Shown: in pieces, positions 1 to 12,800 of the stretch
How positions within the stretch are numbered: position 1 is the first letter of the stretch
How the letters are laid out: every line of letters starts with the position of its first letter
From: Gryganskiella cystojenkinii
Lineage: Eukaryota > Mortierellomycota > Mortierellomycetes > Mortierellales > Mortierellaceae
DNA: 64,000 nucleotides
Direction: 5' to 3'
Assembly (NCBI GenBank): GCA_015852425.1
Contig: JAAAIG010000002.1
Location: 90,542-154,541, forward strand
The notes under the pieces: generated by a model
Seen by the model: the letters and a program-made list of their open reading frames with translations, nothing else
The model's database searches: none
Told to the model about the DNA's origin: nothing
Made by a program: the position numbers and the translations under genes

Positions 1-1345
1 AGTATCCTCAATTTCCTTTGAGTCCTTGTTAGGTGTATCTTCCAGTACGGGGATCGAGCGAAGCCTATCAGGATAGTGCAATGGTTAGAATTGTATATTT
101 GATCAGCATAACTGCTTTAGTAGTTTGATGATAATCAAATGTTTACTTACTTTTCAAACATGGTCTGGGTGATGATAGACATGGTGTGCTCTGCGGACTT
201 GCGCAACATTTCTAATGTAATGAAAAGAGAAAGGGTCAATTGTCCGCTGCACATCGCCTACAATCCCTAAAAAAAGGATATAATTCTGTAGAATCACCCC
301 AGCTTACCACTGAGCTGAAGTTGACAGCACATGCTCAAGCCAGTCTCGATCATCGAGCAAACAGACTCGTCACTCAACAAGTCGCCAGGGCTACTGGTCA
401 GGGCCACGCGCAAGACCTGAAGGATCTTGAGAAGGACGATTTCATCGGAAACAGAGTCGCTCGCCTCGAATTTGCAATGAGTCGCGGCCACGGCAAGACG
501 TTGCATCGCATGTCCAACGTTTGGCGAGTCCTTGTCTAGTGATAAGTAAGTGAGATATGTCGTTAGAAGAATCCGCAAACTAGCCGCCCATGTCAATGTC
601 TGACCTGTGGGTCCAAACTACTTACTGATGACCTTGTACATAAGGAACTTTTCCACTGAACTGAGCGCTGCTCCCGTGATGGGTCCGTTCGTGTCTCCAG
701 ACTGGATAACCTCGAGGAATGGGTCCAACAACGCCACAGCGTCCATGTCCTTAGCAGCTATTAAAGTGAGAACAAACGGTTAGCATCTCATATATGATGG
801 GCAATGAAAGAGATCACTCGAGATGAGTGCAGAGCAGGGCACGTACCAACGGTCGTAGCCAATCGTGAACGCAGATCATTGAAGCCGATCATAAGAGGAC
901 TCTCCTAAATGATCATAATACAACATGCAGAATTAGTACCAAGGGCTACTCCTAGGAATAGTACTTTATAGTGTCAAACAAACACGTGGTGAGTAGTGGC
1001 AAGTACCTGGTTGCGATAAGTGCCCTCTTTCTGGTTCTCCCGTCCACGAAGACCCATGTTCATGCCGAGACCCCCCATGTTCAAACCACTGACACTCATG
1101 CCAGACCATCGGGAGTTGCGACGCATGGCACTTGTGACTGAGATGATTTCGGCATGGACCAAATGGGACCAATGCAGCTCATACCCGGGAGTTTCTTCGT
1201 CCGCTGATGAGATAACCAACTGGTGAATACGTTGTTGGGTCGTGAGCTTATTGGCGAGCGAGGCAGCAGGAGATGTGGATGCAGATGCGGCTGATGGTGC
1301 CGCGCTAGGTGGCGACAGGGCCGAGGATGAGCGTCCTTCGGTCAT
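1..1345 (-). CDS. GEA1: ARF guanine-nucleotide exchange factor, GBF1/Gea family (5' part)
   Basis: N-terminal part of a Golgi ARF GEF; the family activates ARF GTPases for COPI traffic through a Sec7 domain, which lies beyond the left edge here. Exons read on the minus strand: 1345-1007, 904-847, 757-626, 535-308, 211-151 and 64-1 (open). All introns have GT-AG ends and keep frame. The translation follows the GBF1 DCB region: AEIISVTSAMRRNSRW, then FLEVIQSGDTNGPITG, SVSDEIVLLKILQVLR, LLSDESVCSMIE and MLRKSAEHTMSII, in the family order. The start MTEGRSS opens an S/A-rich leader of about 40 residues; longer in-frame reading upstream looks like 5' UTR. Whether it is the GEA1 or GEA2 counterpart cannot be told. 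Family assignment is firm, exact start less so. Confidence 0.9.
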
Positions 1346-3973
1346 CAGAGTCTGTTTGCTGTTCCTGTGAAAAGTGTTACTGGTCTTTGACGGCTCTGTT
1401 TCCTTTCTTTTCGTAGGCAGTATCCTCCGAGATGAGATGAGCAAAATAGGGGCGAGGATAGGAGACGAGTAGATATATGCTTGTAAGAGAGAGGAGTGGA
1501 GGAGCGAAGGAGAGCAGGGAACGAGTGAGGATGGGGGGGAAAGATGAGCGATGGTCTCACTGTTCTTTGAGGGGGTCTCTTCTTCCCCCACGTAGTGACT
1601 GTTGGCCAATCTACGTGTCGGTTGCTTGGTGGCGCTTGAACTTTGTACGTGAAATTGTGAATTTGGTGGCACTTTGTCCTTGTCCCAAGAGGCGTTGGCT
1701 ACCCTCAAAGAGCCTCAGCCATTAACTCAACGTGGCCAGTCTCTAGAAACCAAATCAAAATCCTTGTTTCTCGATCATAGCACCACCAAGAGCCTCTCAC
1801 TGTTCAATGACCTTCAACCCAACCTGCTGAGGGGATAAACCGAAAGGCCGTTTAATTGCAAGATGTTTTTATTTTTGTATTTGGGGGGCGTCGCTGATGT
1901 TGCCCAGATTCAGAATCCAAACCCGTCAAAAGAGCAAATGAAATCGAGCTGGCTGGTTCGGTTTGTGTTCAGGCTCACAAGTGGCTCTTTTGGAGGTCCA
2001 GACTCGAGATGCTCACACAGGAAAGAAAAAATAAATTTTATTCTCTTTTTGAAAATCACAAAAAAAAAAAAAAAAAAATTTTATTTTCTTTTTTAAAAAA
2101 AAAAAAAAAAAAAAAAAGTCGGTGAATTTGACGGAGGGATACAGCTTCACTTTGAAACAGGAACCAGGAACGGAGAGGAGAGGATGAATGCAACCCCAGG
2201 AGGGGTGCATTTATTTCACCTGTCTCTTTCGCTCTTTTCTGATCGCGTTTTTTTTTCTTTGTCCGTTGTGGTAGGACCAAAAAAAAATAAAAAAATAAAA
2301 AATAGCGACGCGTCGTTCGAGAGAAACGAGGGTGGACCATGACCTTGCTGATCGCCCGCACCATTGCACAAAGACTGTGGAGGAGAGATTTGTGTTGTAC
2401 TTGTCAGAATCTCTCGGCTAATAAACCCGTTGGCTGGACAAACAAACAAACTTTTAGAGAAAAAGTCTGAATACAGTCGTCGGTTGGTTCCTCTTCCCTG
2501 TTATGCTCGGTGGATTTTTTTTATTTTTTTTTCTTCTCATCTCGAGAAAAAGAGCGAGCAGCGTTGGTTCACACATCTTCTTGTTCCTCCCCTCCCCTCT
2601 CCCTCCTTCCTTCCCTCCATCCCTTCTCCTTCCATCTCGGTCAATCCCTTGGGCCACACTTTCCATTCCGTCCATTTCTGTTCCGCTCCCTCTCGTGCTC
2701 TCTCTCACTCACATCATTTTCATTTCCCCCTTCATCATCTCCCCTTGCCCATTTCCCTTTGTTGCCCTTGCGACCGTTGCTCAAGCTCACTATTTCCCCC
2801 CTCCTCGATTCGACTTTTATTTTCAGGGCTGCACTCTCTCTCTCTCTCTCTCCCTCTCATTCCTTTCTTAACACGCATTCCATTCCCACTTTTCTGCTTT
2901 CTCGGAGTCGAAGAGACAAACGCAAAGCAAAGACGGAGACAGACAGACATACAGACATACAGACAGACACAAAAGCAAGAAAGAGTAATAGATAGATAGC
3001 ATTCATCAAAAGCATACCATCATCATCAACGCATTAGAAGAGGACCAACAAACAACACGTTTCAACCACGACCGCCCTTTTTCTTTTTCCCTTTATTTCC
3101 CTATACTGCACTCTCTCTTCTTCTTCTTCTTCTTGTTCTTGTTCTTCTTCTTCCTCTTCTTCCTCTATTTCCTGGTGACTTCTGTACCCCTCTTCCTCCT
3201 TTGTTCAAACACGCTTTATATACCCGGGTACCTCTTGGTGCCATCTTGATCTCTTTTTGCATCTCTTTACATCTCTGCACATTACCGCTCTTCATTACTG
3301 CTTATTTCTTTAGCATTTTTCCTTGTCCCTCAAACACCGTTTTGTATCACCCAATTTAACAACCCCTCCCTCGCGTTTCTCGGACGTTACCCCTGCTTGT
3401 GCCTTATCAATTCTTAGCTCACTCCTTTGCGGCAACCACTCATTTGTATCCATTGTACTATACCCATCATACAACTATTACCTTCTTTTCTTTCTTCTTA
3501 ATCACCGCTCAACAACAAGGTACCTTTTCAACTCCATCCTCCCTCAACGTCGTTGTGAGCAACAACAACAACAACAAAAAAAAAGAAAGCTGTCTCCACC
3601 GCTTTTTATAAATATCAAAATCTTTGTGCAAACAGTTTTGCCGCACTTTTTCGCTTTTTCCTTTCATCTCTCTTTTATTTCTTCTCCACTTTTCCACATT
3701 GCTCCCCTCCTTTTCGCAACTCCTTTTCGTAAGTTTTACAAAACCCTCTTACTTTTCTCTGTCTCCTTTTTTTTCCCACTCTCTGTAGTCTGTCCCTAAA
3801 TCTTGCCTCGCGGTTCTCGTTTGTCAGATCAATAGAAACTCGGCATACAATTTCGACCCTTTTTCCACACTCACGCCCTCTGTCTCCGCCGCCCACCACC
3901 TCCTTCGTCTGCCCCTCCCTTCTCAAAACCACCATCTCGTGGGGCAAACAAAAACACGCATATACGACCGTAA
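1346..3973. other. Divergent intergenic region, low complexity
   Basis: This 2.6 kb separates the Gea gene (-) from the double-START gene (+) and should hold both promoters and 5' UTRs. From about 2520 it is strongly pyrimidine-rich on the plus strand, with CT, TTC and CTT runs and an interrupted ACAGA tract near 2937-2970. Two adjacent poly(A) runs lie at 2060-2117. Open frames here are compositional (repetitive S, L, F, P) and I call no gene. Confidence 0.6.
2060..2117. repeat. Paired poly(A) tracts
   Basis: Two A runs of 19 and 23 bases (2060-2078 and 2095-2117) are separated by a short T-rich spacer that can pair with them, giving an A/T hairpin-like tract. Confidence 0.8.
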
Positions 3974-6900
3974 ATGAAGGAGGCACATCGATCAGAAATG
4001 ATCCTCAGCGACGAGAACCTCGTCTGGACAGAACAACATCATCGCAATACTAGCCACAAGAGCATGCACAACCTCAGCTCAGGACACCTCTCTTCTTCCG
4101 TCTTTGATCTCGGTCCTAGTGGGGACGAATCCGACTCTGCAGAAAAGCAAAGGCGATCCCATTTCTATGCTCCCGATCCACACAAACGTACAAAAGAATA
4201 CCATATCGAACAAGCAACGCAAGCAATCCAAGTACTCAAGGCCGCATCAAAACCAACAGGATGGAAAAAAGTTCTCAAGCACAAGTCTGGATGTTTGGTT
4301 TCTCAATCTACAAATAACGGCGATAAACACCCAGCCTTCAAGGGTGAGCACGTACTACGGGGTTACCGAGCGCAGGACGTATTTTCAGTCGTTGGTGTTC
4401 GAAAACTTTGGGAGTAGGTGCTCGTCGCTCGTTTTTTTTTTTTCTTCAGCTCACTTGTCTGTTTTTAGTTTCCAAGGATGCCAACTTCGAGATCAATTGC
4501 AAAGAACTAACTTGAACAATGACTATTTTTGTCCGCACTTTTTTAGCGACTGGTACGATGAGTTGAGCTGTGTAGAATCATACGACGATGCCACAAATCT
4601 GATGTACATGGTCATGAAGGGTACGCTCTCATCAAAGTAAGGATCGCTATTGATGTTTGAAGTTTGTCTAGCAATAATTTTTGTTTTTACTGTTCATTCC
4701 AGAGGCGCATATGTTAATATACTTCGCTCCTTTCACTTTCTCTCTATATCCAGAACAAGAGATATCTCCATGGTGGAAAGGATAGAGGTTGAGAAGGATG
4801 GCACAATCTATTTTGCATCCTGTTCAGTCGAATCGAGCAAGATCCCCCTGATTTCGGGCAAAGTGCGCGCAGATATTTTTGTCGCTGGTTGGATTATCCA
4901 GCCTCTGCCCTCGAACCCTCCCATCACAAAGATCACGTACGTTATCCAAACAGACTTGCTTAGTCGGTTACCCAAATTTATTGCCAGGCGTGCACTCGCC
5001 AAACGACCTCTTGTCATCACAACGATCGAAACGCATCTCAAGAAGAACGGCGTCCCCATGGTCATGTCCAACCTCGTCTCACAAACAGCCAACCGCCACC
5101 GGAGTCTAAGCGAGCCTCTCAAGCCAGAAAAGTTTGCGTTTTCATCTCCGGATTCTGATGAGCCTGTTCAATCAGGGTCTGCTTTCTTGTCACCGATCAA
5201 AGGACCTATTCAGCCGGACGTTATGGAGCAGCTGGACGACAAGGACGATTCAGGCGATGATGATCTTCAATTGGCCATGGCTTCCGTTAATGACGGCTCG
5301 ACTATCCGCAACTCGCAAACGTCTCTTGCTCCAAGTCTCATGTCTCATCGGTCACTCGCCCCCTCAATCTTTACACCAGAGTTTTTGGAAAGTAACGCGC
5401 TTCTTGGTGACACTGCACTTTTTGGTGACTCTCTTCTCTTTGGCAAAGGAGGTATCTACGAGAGCACAATGCGGAAGGATCAACAAGCTTCGGAACCCAA
5501 GGCACAACAACAAGCAGCGCAAACACGGATACATGATCGTACCCGGCCTTCACCACCACAGGCTGCGAGGACGGTACCAACCGAGTCAGAAGCACGAAGT
5601 CGCCAGTCATCCTACAGGACATCTCAAGTGCAGCCCGCGCCCATACCCGTGAAGGCAGAGCCTAAATCCAGCAGGCAGTCAGCCAGAGCGACCCAACCTT
5701 CGACGCCAGAGCGCACTGTCATTGCCCCGACTGTTACTCTTGCGACTCCTCCTCTGACACCAACGACATCAATCGATGGGAAGGATACTGCCTCAGATTC
5801 GGATGCCTCGCTGACACCAAAGGTCAAAGTAGTTCCAAGAGTGCCCAAAGTCCATGCCCATGTTGACACATCGTTGCCTTCGAGGCCGAGTTCCATGGCG
5901 TTTGCAGCATTTGGAATGCAGTCGCCGTCTGCGATCATGGAAGCTCGTCGACACAGTACGCTGATTGGACGAAGCTCGTCTTTTGCTCCTCGTCACAGTC
6001 AAGCGGTTCCTCTGCGCGGCACTGCGAATGCTACCCTCCAGGGTCTTGGTCGTGCCTCCTTGACCATGGCACCTCTCACGAATGCTGCGAAGAGAAGTTC
6101 GACCGTCCCGAGTTTGGATTCGAGCCGGTCCTCTACTCTTCTTAGCTCGTCGGTCCCATTGCCTCATCGCCATTCAGAGACGGCGCGGAAGGCACTGGCG
6201 ATGTTTAAGGTCCTGGCCTCGAGTCCAGAAGATCGTTGGAGAGCGGTTTCGACTGAGGGCACTTTCAAATGTTATAGCCGTATTATCTCTGGTGCAGGAC
6301 TTCCCATGCTTCGAGGAGAAGGTGTCATCACTGGAGGATGGTCTGTGGAGCAGATTAACGCAGTGATCGAGTCCTCCGGCTGTCGTCAGATCTGGGATGA
6401 ACGGTTTGAGAATCTGTCGATTGCCGAGACTTTCAACTCGAACGAATACCTCTTCCATGTCACCTTGAGAGGCATTGGTTCCCTGACGTAAGTTTTGCAG
6501 AATGTTTGATAGTAAAGAAACGACAATGTCCTCACTCTACCCCGCACATTCCTCATCCCTTTTTATACGCCACTCCTTTTTTATTTCAATAACCATAGTG
6601 GACGCGATCTTGCAGGAGTAACAATTATTGACCGAGACCCCCAAACTTCGACTCTGTGCAACGTCGCAACCTCGGTTCTCGACTCGACGATTCCGGAAGA
6701 CCCTGGTCGAATTCGTGCTATGTTGGAGCTCTCGGGTTGGTCCCTGAGACCAACGTTTGATAACCAGGGCAACACCATCTCTGTCAGTGTCACGTTTGTG
6801 ATCCAGGTCGATATCCGTGGAACACTCCCGACTTCTGTCGTCAAGTCCACGACCGGGAGCATGATGACGGCAGTCTCACGGCTGAACCAATTTATCAACA

Positions 6901-9203
6901 AAACTGGTTACCCACCTTATGCATCTCATATATCTGGTACGAGACTGTTGGACACCTTCGAACCCAAGACTGGATTCTACGAGTTGTGTTACAAGGCCGC
7001 ACCCGGATGGACCGAGGTGCGCGTCGGTCGCAAGGTCTATAAGGATGGATACGATTTCTTTATCAAGCCTGATGATCCAACGGTTCGAGTTGAGTTGGCG
7101 CCTGACTTTGGTGGCGTTCGTATCTGGACTACTTTGGATCACGAGGGTCAGAGTATTGTGGCCCAAGTGACCAGAAAGGGCCAGAACCCTGTCGAGGGAA
7201 AGTTGCAGAGCCAGCAACAATCTTCCCGGGATGATGATTCTGAGAGAGAGAACCAAAGCCCAAGCCCAAGTCCGAGTAGACGTGATTCCTCGGTTCCCAG
7301 ACGTCAACGAGACAGTAGCAGAGGTGATGGATCCCAACCCGCTTATGGAGGACCTTCCTTAAGGAAGTCGTCAAGTCACCTAAAGAGTAATGATGATCAC
7401 CTGGTATCAGATGATGGTTCAGCTACAACAGAAGCTGGAGGCGGATCTGACCTGCGACCGCATGAGGCCCCGTCGTCCATCGGTCGCAAGAGGAGAAGCG
7501 CCAGCTACACGACCTTGAGTGCCTTTGACCCTAATCTCAATGCCTCTTCTTCTCCTCTTCCTCCTCCTCCTCCTCCTTCTGTTTCTGACCGTCCTGTTTC
7601 TGCTGCTGACCGTTCTTCACAGGCTTTAATGGTTCTCAAGGACTCGCCGGAGTCCGAGAGGAGTCGCTCTAGGAGCAGGGTTCCTCGTAGTCTCATCACG
7701 AGCGTCACCTCGGGTGCACCTGCGCCTCCTCTCCCGCGTCGATCAAGTTCTCTCAGTCGTTATTCTATTCCAATTATGCCGTACCTTTCACCCTCGGATG
7801 CACCACCTCTTCCTAGCCTGCCGTTGCTTACTTCGCCTACGGATTCTCGATCCAGCTTTGAGCATGGATCAAGACCCACTATTGATACCACGCCTAAATT
7901 TTCGCCCGTTATTACGTTTCATACCACCTCAGAATCCACAGAGTCGACTGAATCCTCAACATCCCCCCCTGGTAGTCCAACCCTGGGTCCTTTCCACATT
8001 CCTCACCAGCCCGTTGCTTCTATTCCAGAGCAGGCTTTGGAGAAGAATGACGCTGTTTTGGTCCTGGAACAGCCCAAAGATATCCCTTGCAGAACTTCAA
8101 GCATGATTGCGACAACACGAACGATAACAGCGACAACGACACCGACGACAACCACGCCTCCTCAGATCAAGACCGTTCCAAGTTTTAGTCCCTCCATCCT
8201 GCAACCTGCGGCGGAAATTCCTTCTTGTGAACCTGTTCCAGGGTCTACGAAAAAGTCCTCCTCGATTTCAAACTTGATTGCGAGTATGGCCGTGATCCGA
8301 GATATGGAAGCGGCGGTGAAGAAGGAACAGGAAGAGGAACAACGGGCTCTCGAAGAGGCCGAGGTTCCTTTGACACCCTTGACCTCCAGCTCGGTGTCTT
8401 CCTTGGCGGACATGTCCTCGCCCGTCTCGTCTCCAGTCCCGAAGCAACATAGGGTGTCAGGCATGTCACCGCGCACGACCTTGGATCAGGTGTTGACCTC
8501 TGCATTGTCGACAAAATCTTCTTTGTCAGCTTTGACTGAACTCGCTGCTGATGCTGCTGCTCCTGTTGCCGCTCCTCGTCGTGTCACTTTCTCGCCCGAA
8601 GTTGTTGATAACTCGGACAAGCCTCCAATGTCGAAGAAACCCAAGAAGCAGTCCAAAAAGGCCCTTGTCGCCGCCGCGGCTGTAGCTGCAGCTGCTGCCA
8701 ATGCTGCCATTGCGGCTGAGATTGCAGCCGAAGCGTCTGCCGAGGAGGCAAGAGCAGTCGAGAGGGAATTAAATGTCCAAGAGTCAAATGTCGAGGATAA
8801 AGTATCTGCCTCAGTTGCCTGCCCCGTAGTTGTGGAAACAGTCGAAGCTGATGGCTATGAGAGCGATGAGGCCGAGTTTGTTGAGGCGTTGACGGAGCTT
8901 GTCGAGGAACAGTCGGAGGAACTCAAGGAGGATATGCCTGAAATCACTGCTGTGCTTGAACCCGAATCCCCAGTTGAGGTCAGAATCAAGACGATCAAGA
9001 AGGAGGAGGAGGAAGGGGAGGAAGAAGAGTTATTGATGATGGAGATTGACCACGAGCAAGACCATGAGGCTGTGTGGAGCGGCGCTGTGGGCGGATTTGA
9101 GTCCGAGATGAACAGCAGGTTGTTGCAGGCCACGCTTTTAATATTGGTGCTGGTGTGTTATGCCAACGGACTGGGTGGACTCTTGCTCACCTCTTTTGTG
9201 TAG
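3974..9203 (+). CDS. Double START-domain protein with C-terminal membrane anchor
   Basis: Predicted lipid-binding protein of about 1622 residues. Exons: 3974-4413, 4547-4636, 4754-6487, 6599-9203; all GT-AG and frame-keeping. START domain 1 is at roughly residues 70-275 (GVRKLWDDWYDELS, then SSKTRDISMVERIEVEKDG, GKVRADIFVAGWIIQPLP and TYVIQTDLLSRLPKFIARR). START domain 2 is at roughly 655-870 (RAVSTEGTFKCYSRIISG, QIWDERFENLS, VTFVIQVDIRGTLPTSVV). A compact beta-rich stretch follows to about residue 945, then a long disordered S/P/E-rich tail with an Ala-rich helix and an acidic patch. The last 20 or so residues are hydrophobic (LLQATLLILVLVCYANGLGG), suggesting a tail anchor. RVTF occurs near residue 1416. 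Known: START domains bind sterols, phospholipids or ceramide. Ligand and organelle are unknown. Confidence 0.85.
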
Positions 9204-9226
9204 ACTTATTATTACTTGTACATTAT

Positions 9227-9430
9227 TAGCCGCCGTCCTTTCTTGTTTGTGACCGATTCTTGTGTCACGATTCTTGACCGATTCTTAACTTGAGAACGCA
9301 CTTTTTTTGCGTTCTCAAAAAAATTTGACGATTTTGGCTGTGATTTTTGTTTACAGGCCAAGAATCAGGGTCAAAAATCGAAGCAAGAATCGGTCAAGAA
9401 TCGGTCACAAACAAGAAAGGACGGCGGCTA
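9227..9430. mobile_element. MITE-like element with perfect 36-bp terminal inverted repeats
   Basis: The ends 9227-9262 and 9395-9430 are perfect inverted repeats of 36 bp beginning TAGCCGCCGTCC. The element is flanked by TTAT on both sides (9223-9226 and 9431-9434), a likely target-site duplication. Subterminal copies of a CCGATTCTTG-type decamer occur in both arms. A second hairpin lies inside (stems 9290-9300 and 9308-9318 around a T-rich loop). No coding capacity. It begins 23 bp after the stop of the double-START gene, so it probably sits in that gene's 3' UTR. The transposon superfamily is not clear from these ends. Confidence 0.8.
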
Positions 9431-9820
9431 TTATTGCTCCATACTTTTACATAGAACCCCCTATTCAAACCATTGAATCATTTTTTAATTTTTTTTTTTT
9501 CCTAGCACCTGGAGTCATTTTATCCAGCGGGAGGTGAAAAAGAAAGGTCCCGTGTTGAAGAACGAACCCAAAAGAAAACAAAATTTGATTTCGCGCGTCA
9601 TTTTCTTTGTTTATTTTCTTTGGTTGTCTGCACGTTTCTTTCTATCCACCCCATACCTTCTATTCTCATCCTCATCCTTTTTATTGTCTGCTTCCCATTG
9701 GTGGTCCACTCTTTTCTTTTTTTTCTGTTCATGTTCATAGCCTTCCTCGCCTCGTTCTCCACTCTAGTCATCCTCGCATCTCTTTCAATTCAATCATAAT
9801 CCCAAGCCATTTTCCCTCAT

Positions 9821-12800
9821 ATGGCTGACACCACAAAGAGTCCCGGTGGAAGACGACTCTTGCGCAAGAGTGCTCTCCAGGCTTCCCCCTTTGGCGCGAC
9901 CCATCGTTCTTTTAATCTCAACAATAATAACAAACCACCAGCATCCTTGTCACCTACACCACAACAGCAGCAGCAGCAGCAGGAACAAGCACAGACTCTA
10001 TTGCAATCACAGGGACAACAACTGCCACAGGAACAACAACAACAACAACAAACAGAGGGTCAACTCAACAATATCAACTCCTTTGACATTTCAGCAATAA
10101 CGACAGACGGCATTGGTAATGGTAGCTCGTCTTCTTCTTTTTCATCATCATCATTACAACTACCACCCTCAGCAACGGAATCCTCTGAACAGGATCTCAG
10201 CCCCTCAAGGAAATCAGCCCGTCTCAGCGCTCTCCCGAGAATGAACTTTGCTGAAAGCAGCAACCGCAGCCCAGGTGGCAGCAACAGTCCTCCCAATTCA
10301 CAATCGTCTTCACAACATCAATCAGAACAACAACAGCCGCCAAGGACCCCAACCCGTGCTCGACTCATCGCACCCTCAACACCCAAGAAGGTTATTCTCA
10401 AGACCGGTACCTGGGGCCATGTTATCGGTCTGCGGAAGCAAGACGAGTCGGAATATTACCGTTATCCTATCGACAAGTCGTATGTGTCCTTTGGTCGTGG
10501 GGACACGAACGATATTCGGGTTCAAATCGAAGGTGTCTCGGACCTGCACTGCAAACTTATCAGGAGGGTCGATGGCGAGGTAAAGGGGGGGAGAGGGCAT
10601 CAAAGAAATTCCTCAGGGACCAGACGAGGAAGACGACGAGTCATGCATGCATGAAATATTCTCTCTTTCCTGTAAGAAAGCTTGTCATGTTAGCTCTATC
10701 GCAGTTATGCTAACCATACCATACATATACCACATCAACACAAATGGTTGTTTTTCTTCATTTCTTTCCTTGTTGGTTAGGTTTGGCTCAAGGATACTTC
10801 GGACAACGGAACGTTCCTCAACGACCTGCTCCTCCAAAACACTGCGAGGCCGATTCAGCACGCAGATATCATGACCATTGCAGGTCGAAAGTTCAGATTT
10901 GACATCGTCGAGGTAACAAACCGAAAACAAAGCTTACGTGACTCTGCTCCAAAAGAGTCTCTTGAAGCCAACCTAACATATCAAACACATCACTTCTTCT
11001 CTAGTCAACAACATCAGGACCCTCACAACCCCCGGGCACACCTGGGACTCAGATCAGGACAATCAACGCCAGCATCGACAAGGATATCCTCAGTCTCGCC
11101 AACGTGGCCTCGCCAAAGCCCGACCCTAATCGGATATTATCAACAACGCCCAAACGGAATTCCGCGCGGTCAGCAGCAGCCCTCGAGTCGTCCCTCGGTC
11201 TCTTTACACCGAATCGTGCTGCAAAACTCTCAAGTCTCCTTGTTTCGCCTAAACCTGTTCCTTTGCCCGCCTTCCTGACCCAACCGATGAAGCCTATTAC
11301 ACCACTAAAGTCAACAACACCAAGAAAGACCTATGTCATGGTAGATGAGCCATCTATCCTGAACCCAAGACCAGAGATGGAGGACCCGTTTGAGGACTAC
11401 AGTAGCAAGAGTATGAGAACCCCGACCAGAGACAAGAGAAAAGCCAGCGAGGAATCTTCACCCCTCTCTGGCAGAACTCCCAAAAAGGTCTCCTTTGGAC
11501 CCGCGTTGAGTCCCGAGATCTTTGACAAGACAAACCCTCCCAGTACCCCAGTGAAGCGCGGTCAACAACAGGACCCAGACACGCCTCGTCGACATGGAGT
11601 TTCAACACCGACGCTCCTTTCGAGATTGAGTGCTGTTGGTTCGAGCTCAAAACCGATCCTGACACCCTCAAAACTGAGGACCGGCGTAGTTTACAATATC
11701 GCCAAACCGGCCCCACTCAACCTGTCTGCGTTTGCAGGTATGGACGAAAACGACTCGCCCCAGCCGGCTAAAACACCAGAGAAGCTCTTGCGTCAAGAAC
11801 CACTCAGGGAGTTCCAGGATGATGAAATCGCCACTGTCGACGACAACACACTCAAAGAGGAGGTCATGGACAAGGAGAGCGATGAAAGAGCCGTTAGTAT
11901 GAGCCCTGACGATGGGTGGAAGAAGCTAACTGCTATCTCCCAGTCGCACGACGTGGAGAAAGATAATGACTCGATTGTGTTGGAGAGCTTGACCTCGATC
12001 TTGTCTTCGGAATTGGGCCCTGATGATGCTGACGATCAGGACGAGAGTGCTCCGAGCACCCCGACACGACCTACCCCGACACGACCTCTCCAGGCTAGAA
12101 TTTCAAGCCCTCCCGTGTCGACTCCTACCCGAACCCGACATTTGCCCTTAGGCACTTTTGCTCAACATGCTATGGGACGAAACTCTTCGCCATTGGGCTC
12201 AGATGATGAAAGTCTACTCCATCCCCAAGGACAGCCCGACTCGCCCTCACCGAGCGCCGAGTTGGATGACCCTACCTCTACTGAAGAGAACAATCCGTTC
12301 ATAGTCCGTCTTGTGGACGACAACCTTGAACACGAGACGGAAGAGCGATATGCCTCACCACCAGAGAACGACAACATGGAACCTTCTGTACATACTCCTA
12401 TCCACTTTCGTCGTCCTGCCGAGGATATTTATCATCATGACCACGTCAGCACACCCGAGTCTACTCCGAGAAAGGACCTGCAAGAACTCGCTGATCACAC
12501 GATCCATGACCTTTCCGGATCGCCGCAACCATGGATTGGATATGAGGACATGGATTACGCGCCAAGCACCCCTACACGCGTGAACAATGTTAACAATAGA
12601 CATCAACTTATACAGGCATCAGACCAAGCGCAAGTCACTCAGACTGAGCAAGATACCGAATCAAACGATGTTCCTACGAATGCTCCCGAGGAATTGGAGT
12701 CTGCTGGCGACAGCTTGATGCGCACACCCTCACCCGAACCGAACACACGCCATCTTTCCGTCTTTTCGACTGTTGGTGTTCCCAGCAGACGTCTCAGTGC

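Noticed and set aside
2364..2999. 211-codon plus-strand frame before the START gene
   Set aside because: Made of S, L, F and P from pyrimidine tracts; most likely 5' UTR or promoter.
8101..8170. Possible intron in the T-rich part of the double-START gene
   Set aside because: The frame stays open and the ACA/ACG repeats explain the Thr run; no splice signals are needed.
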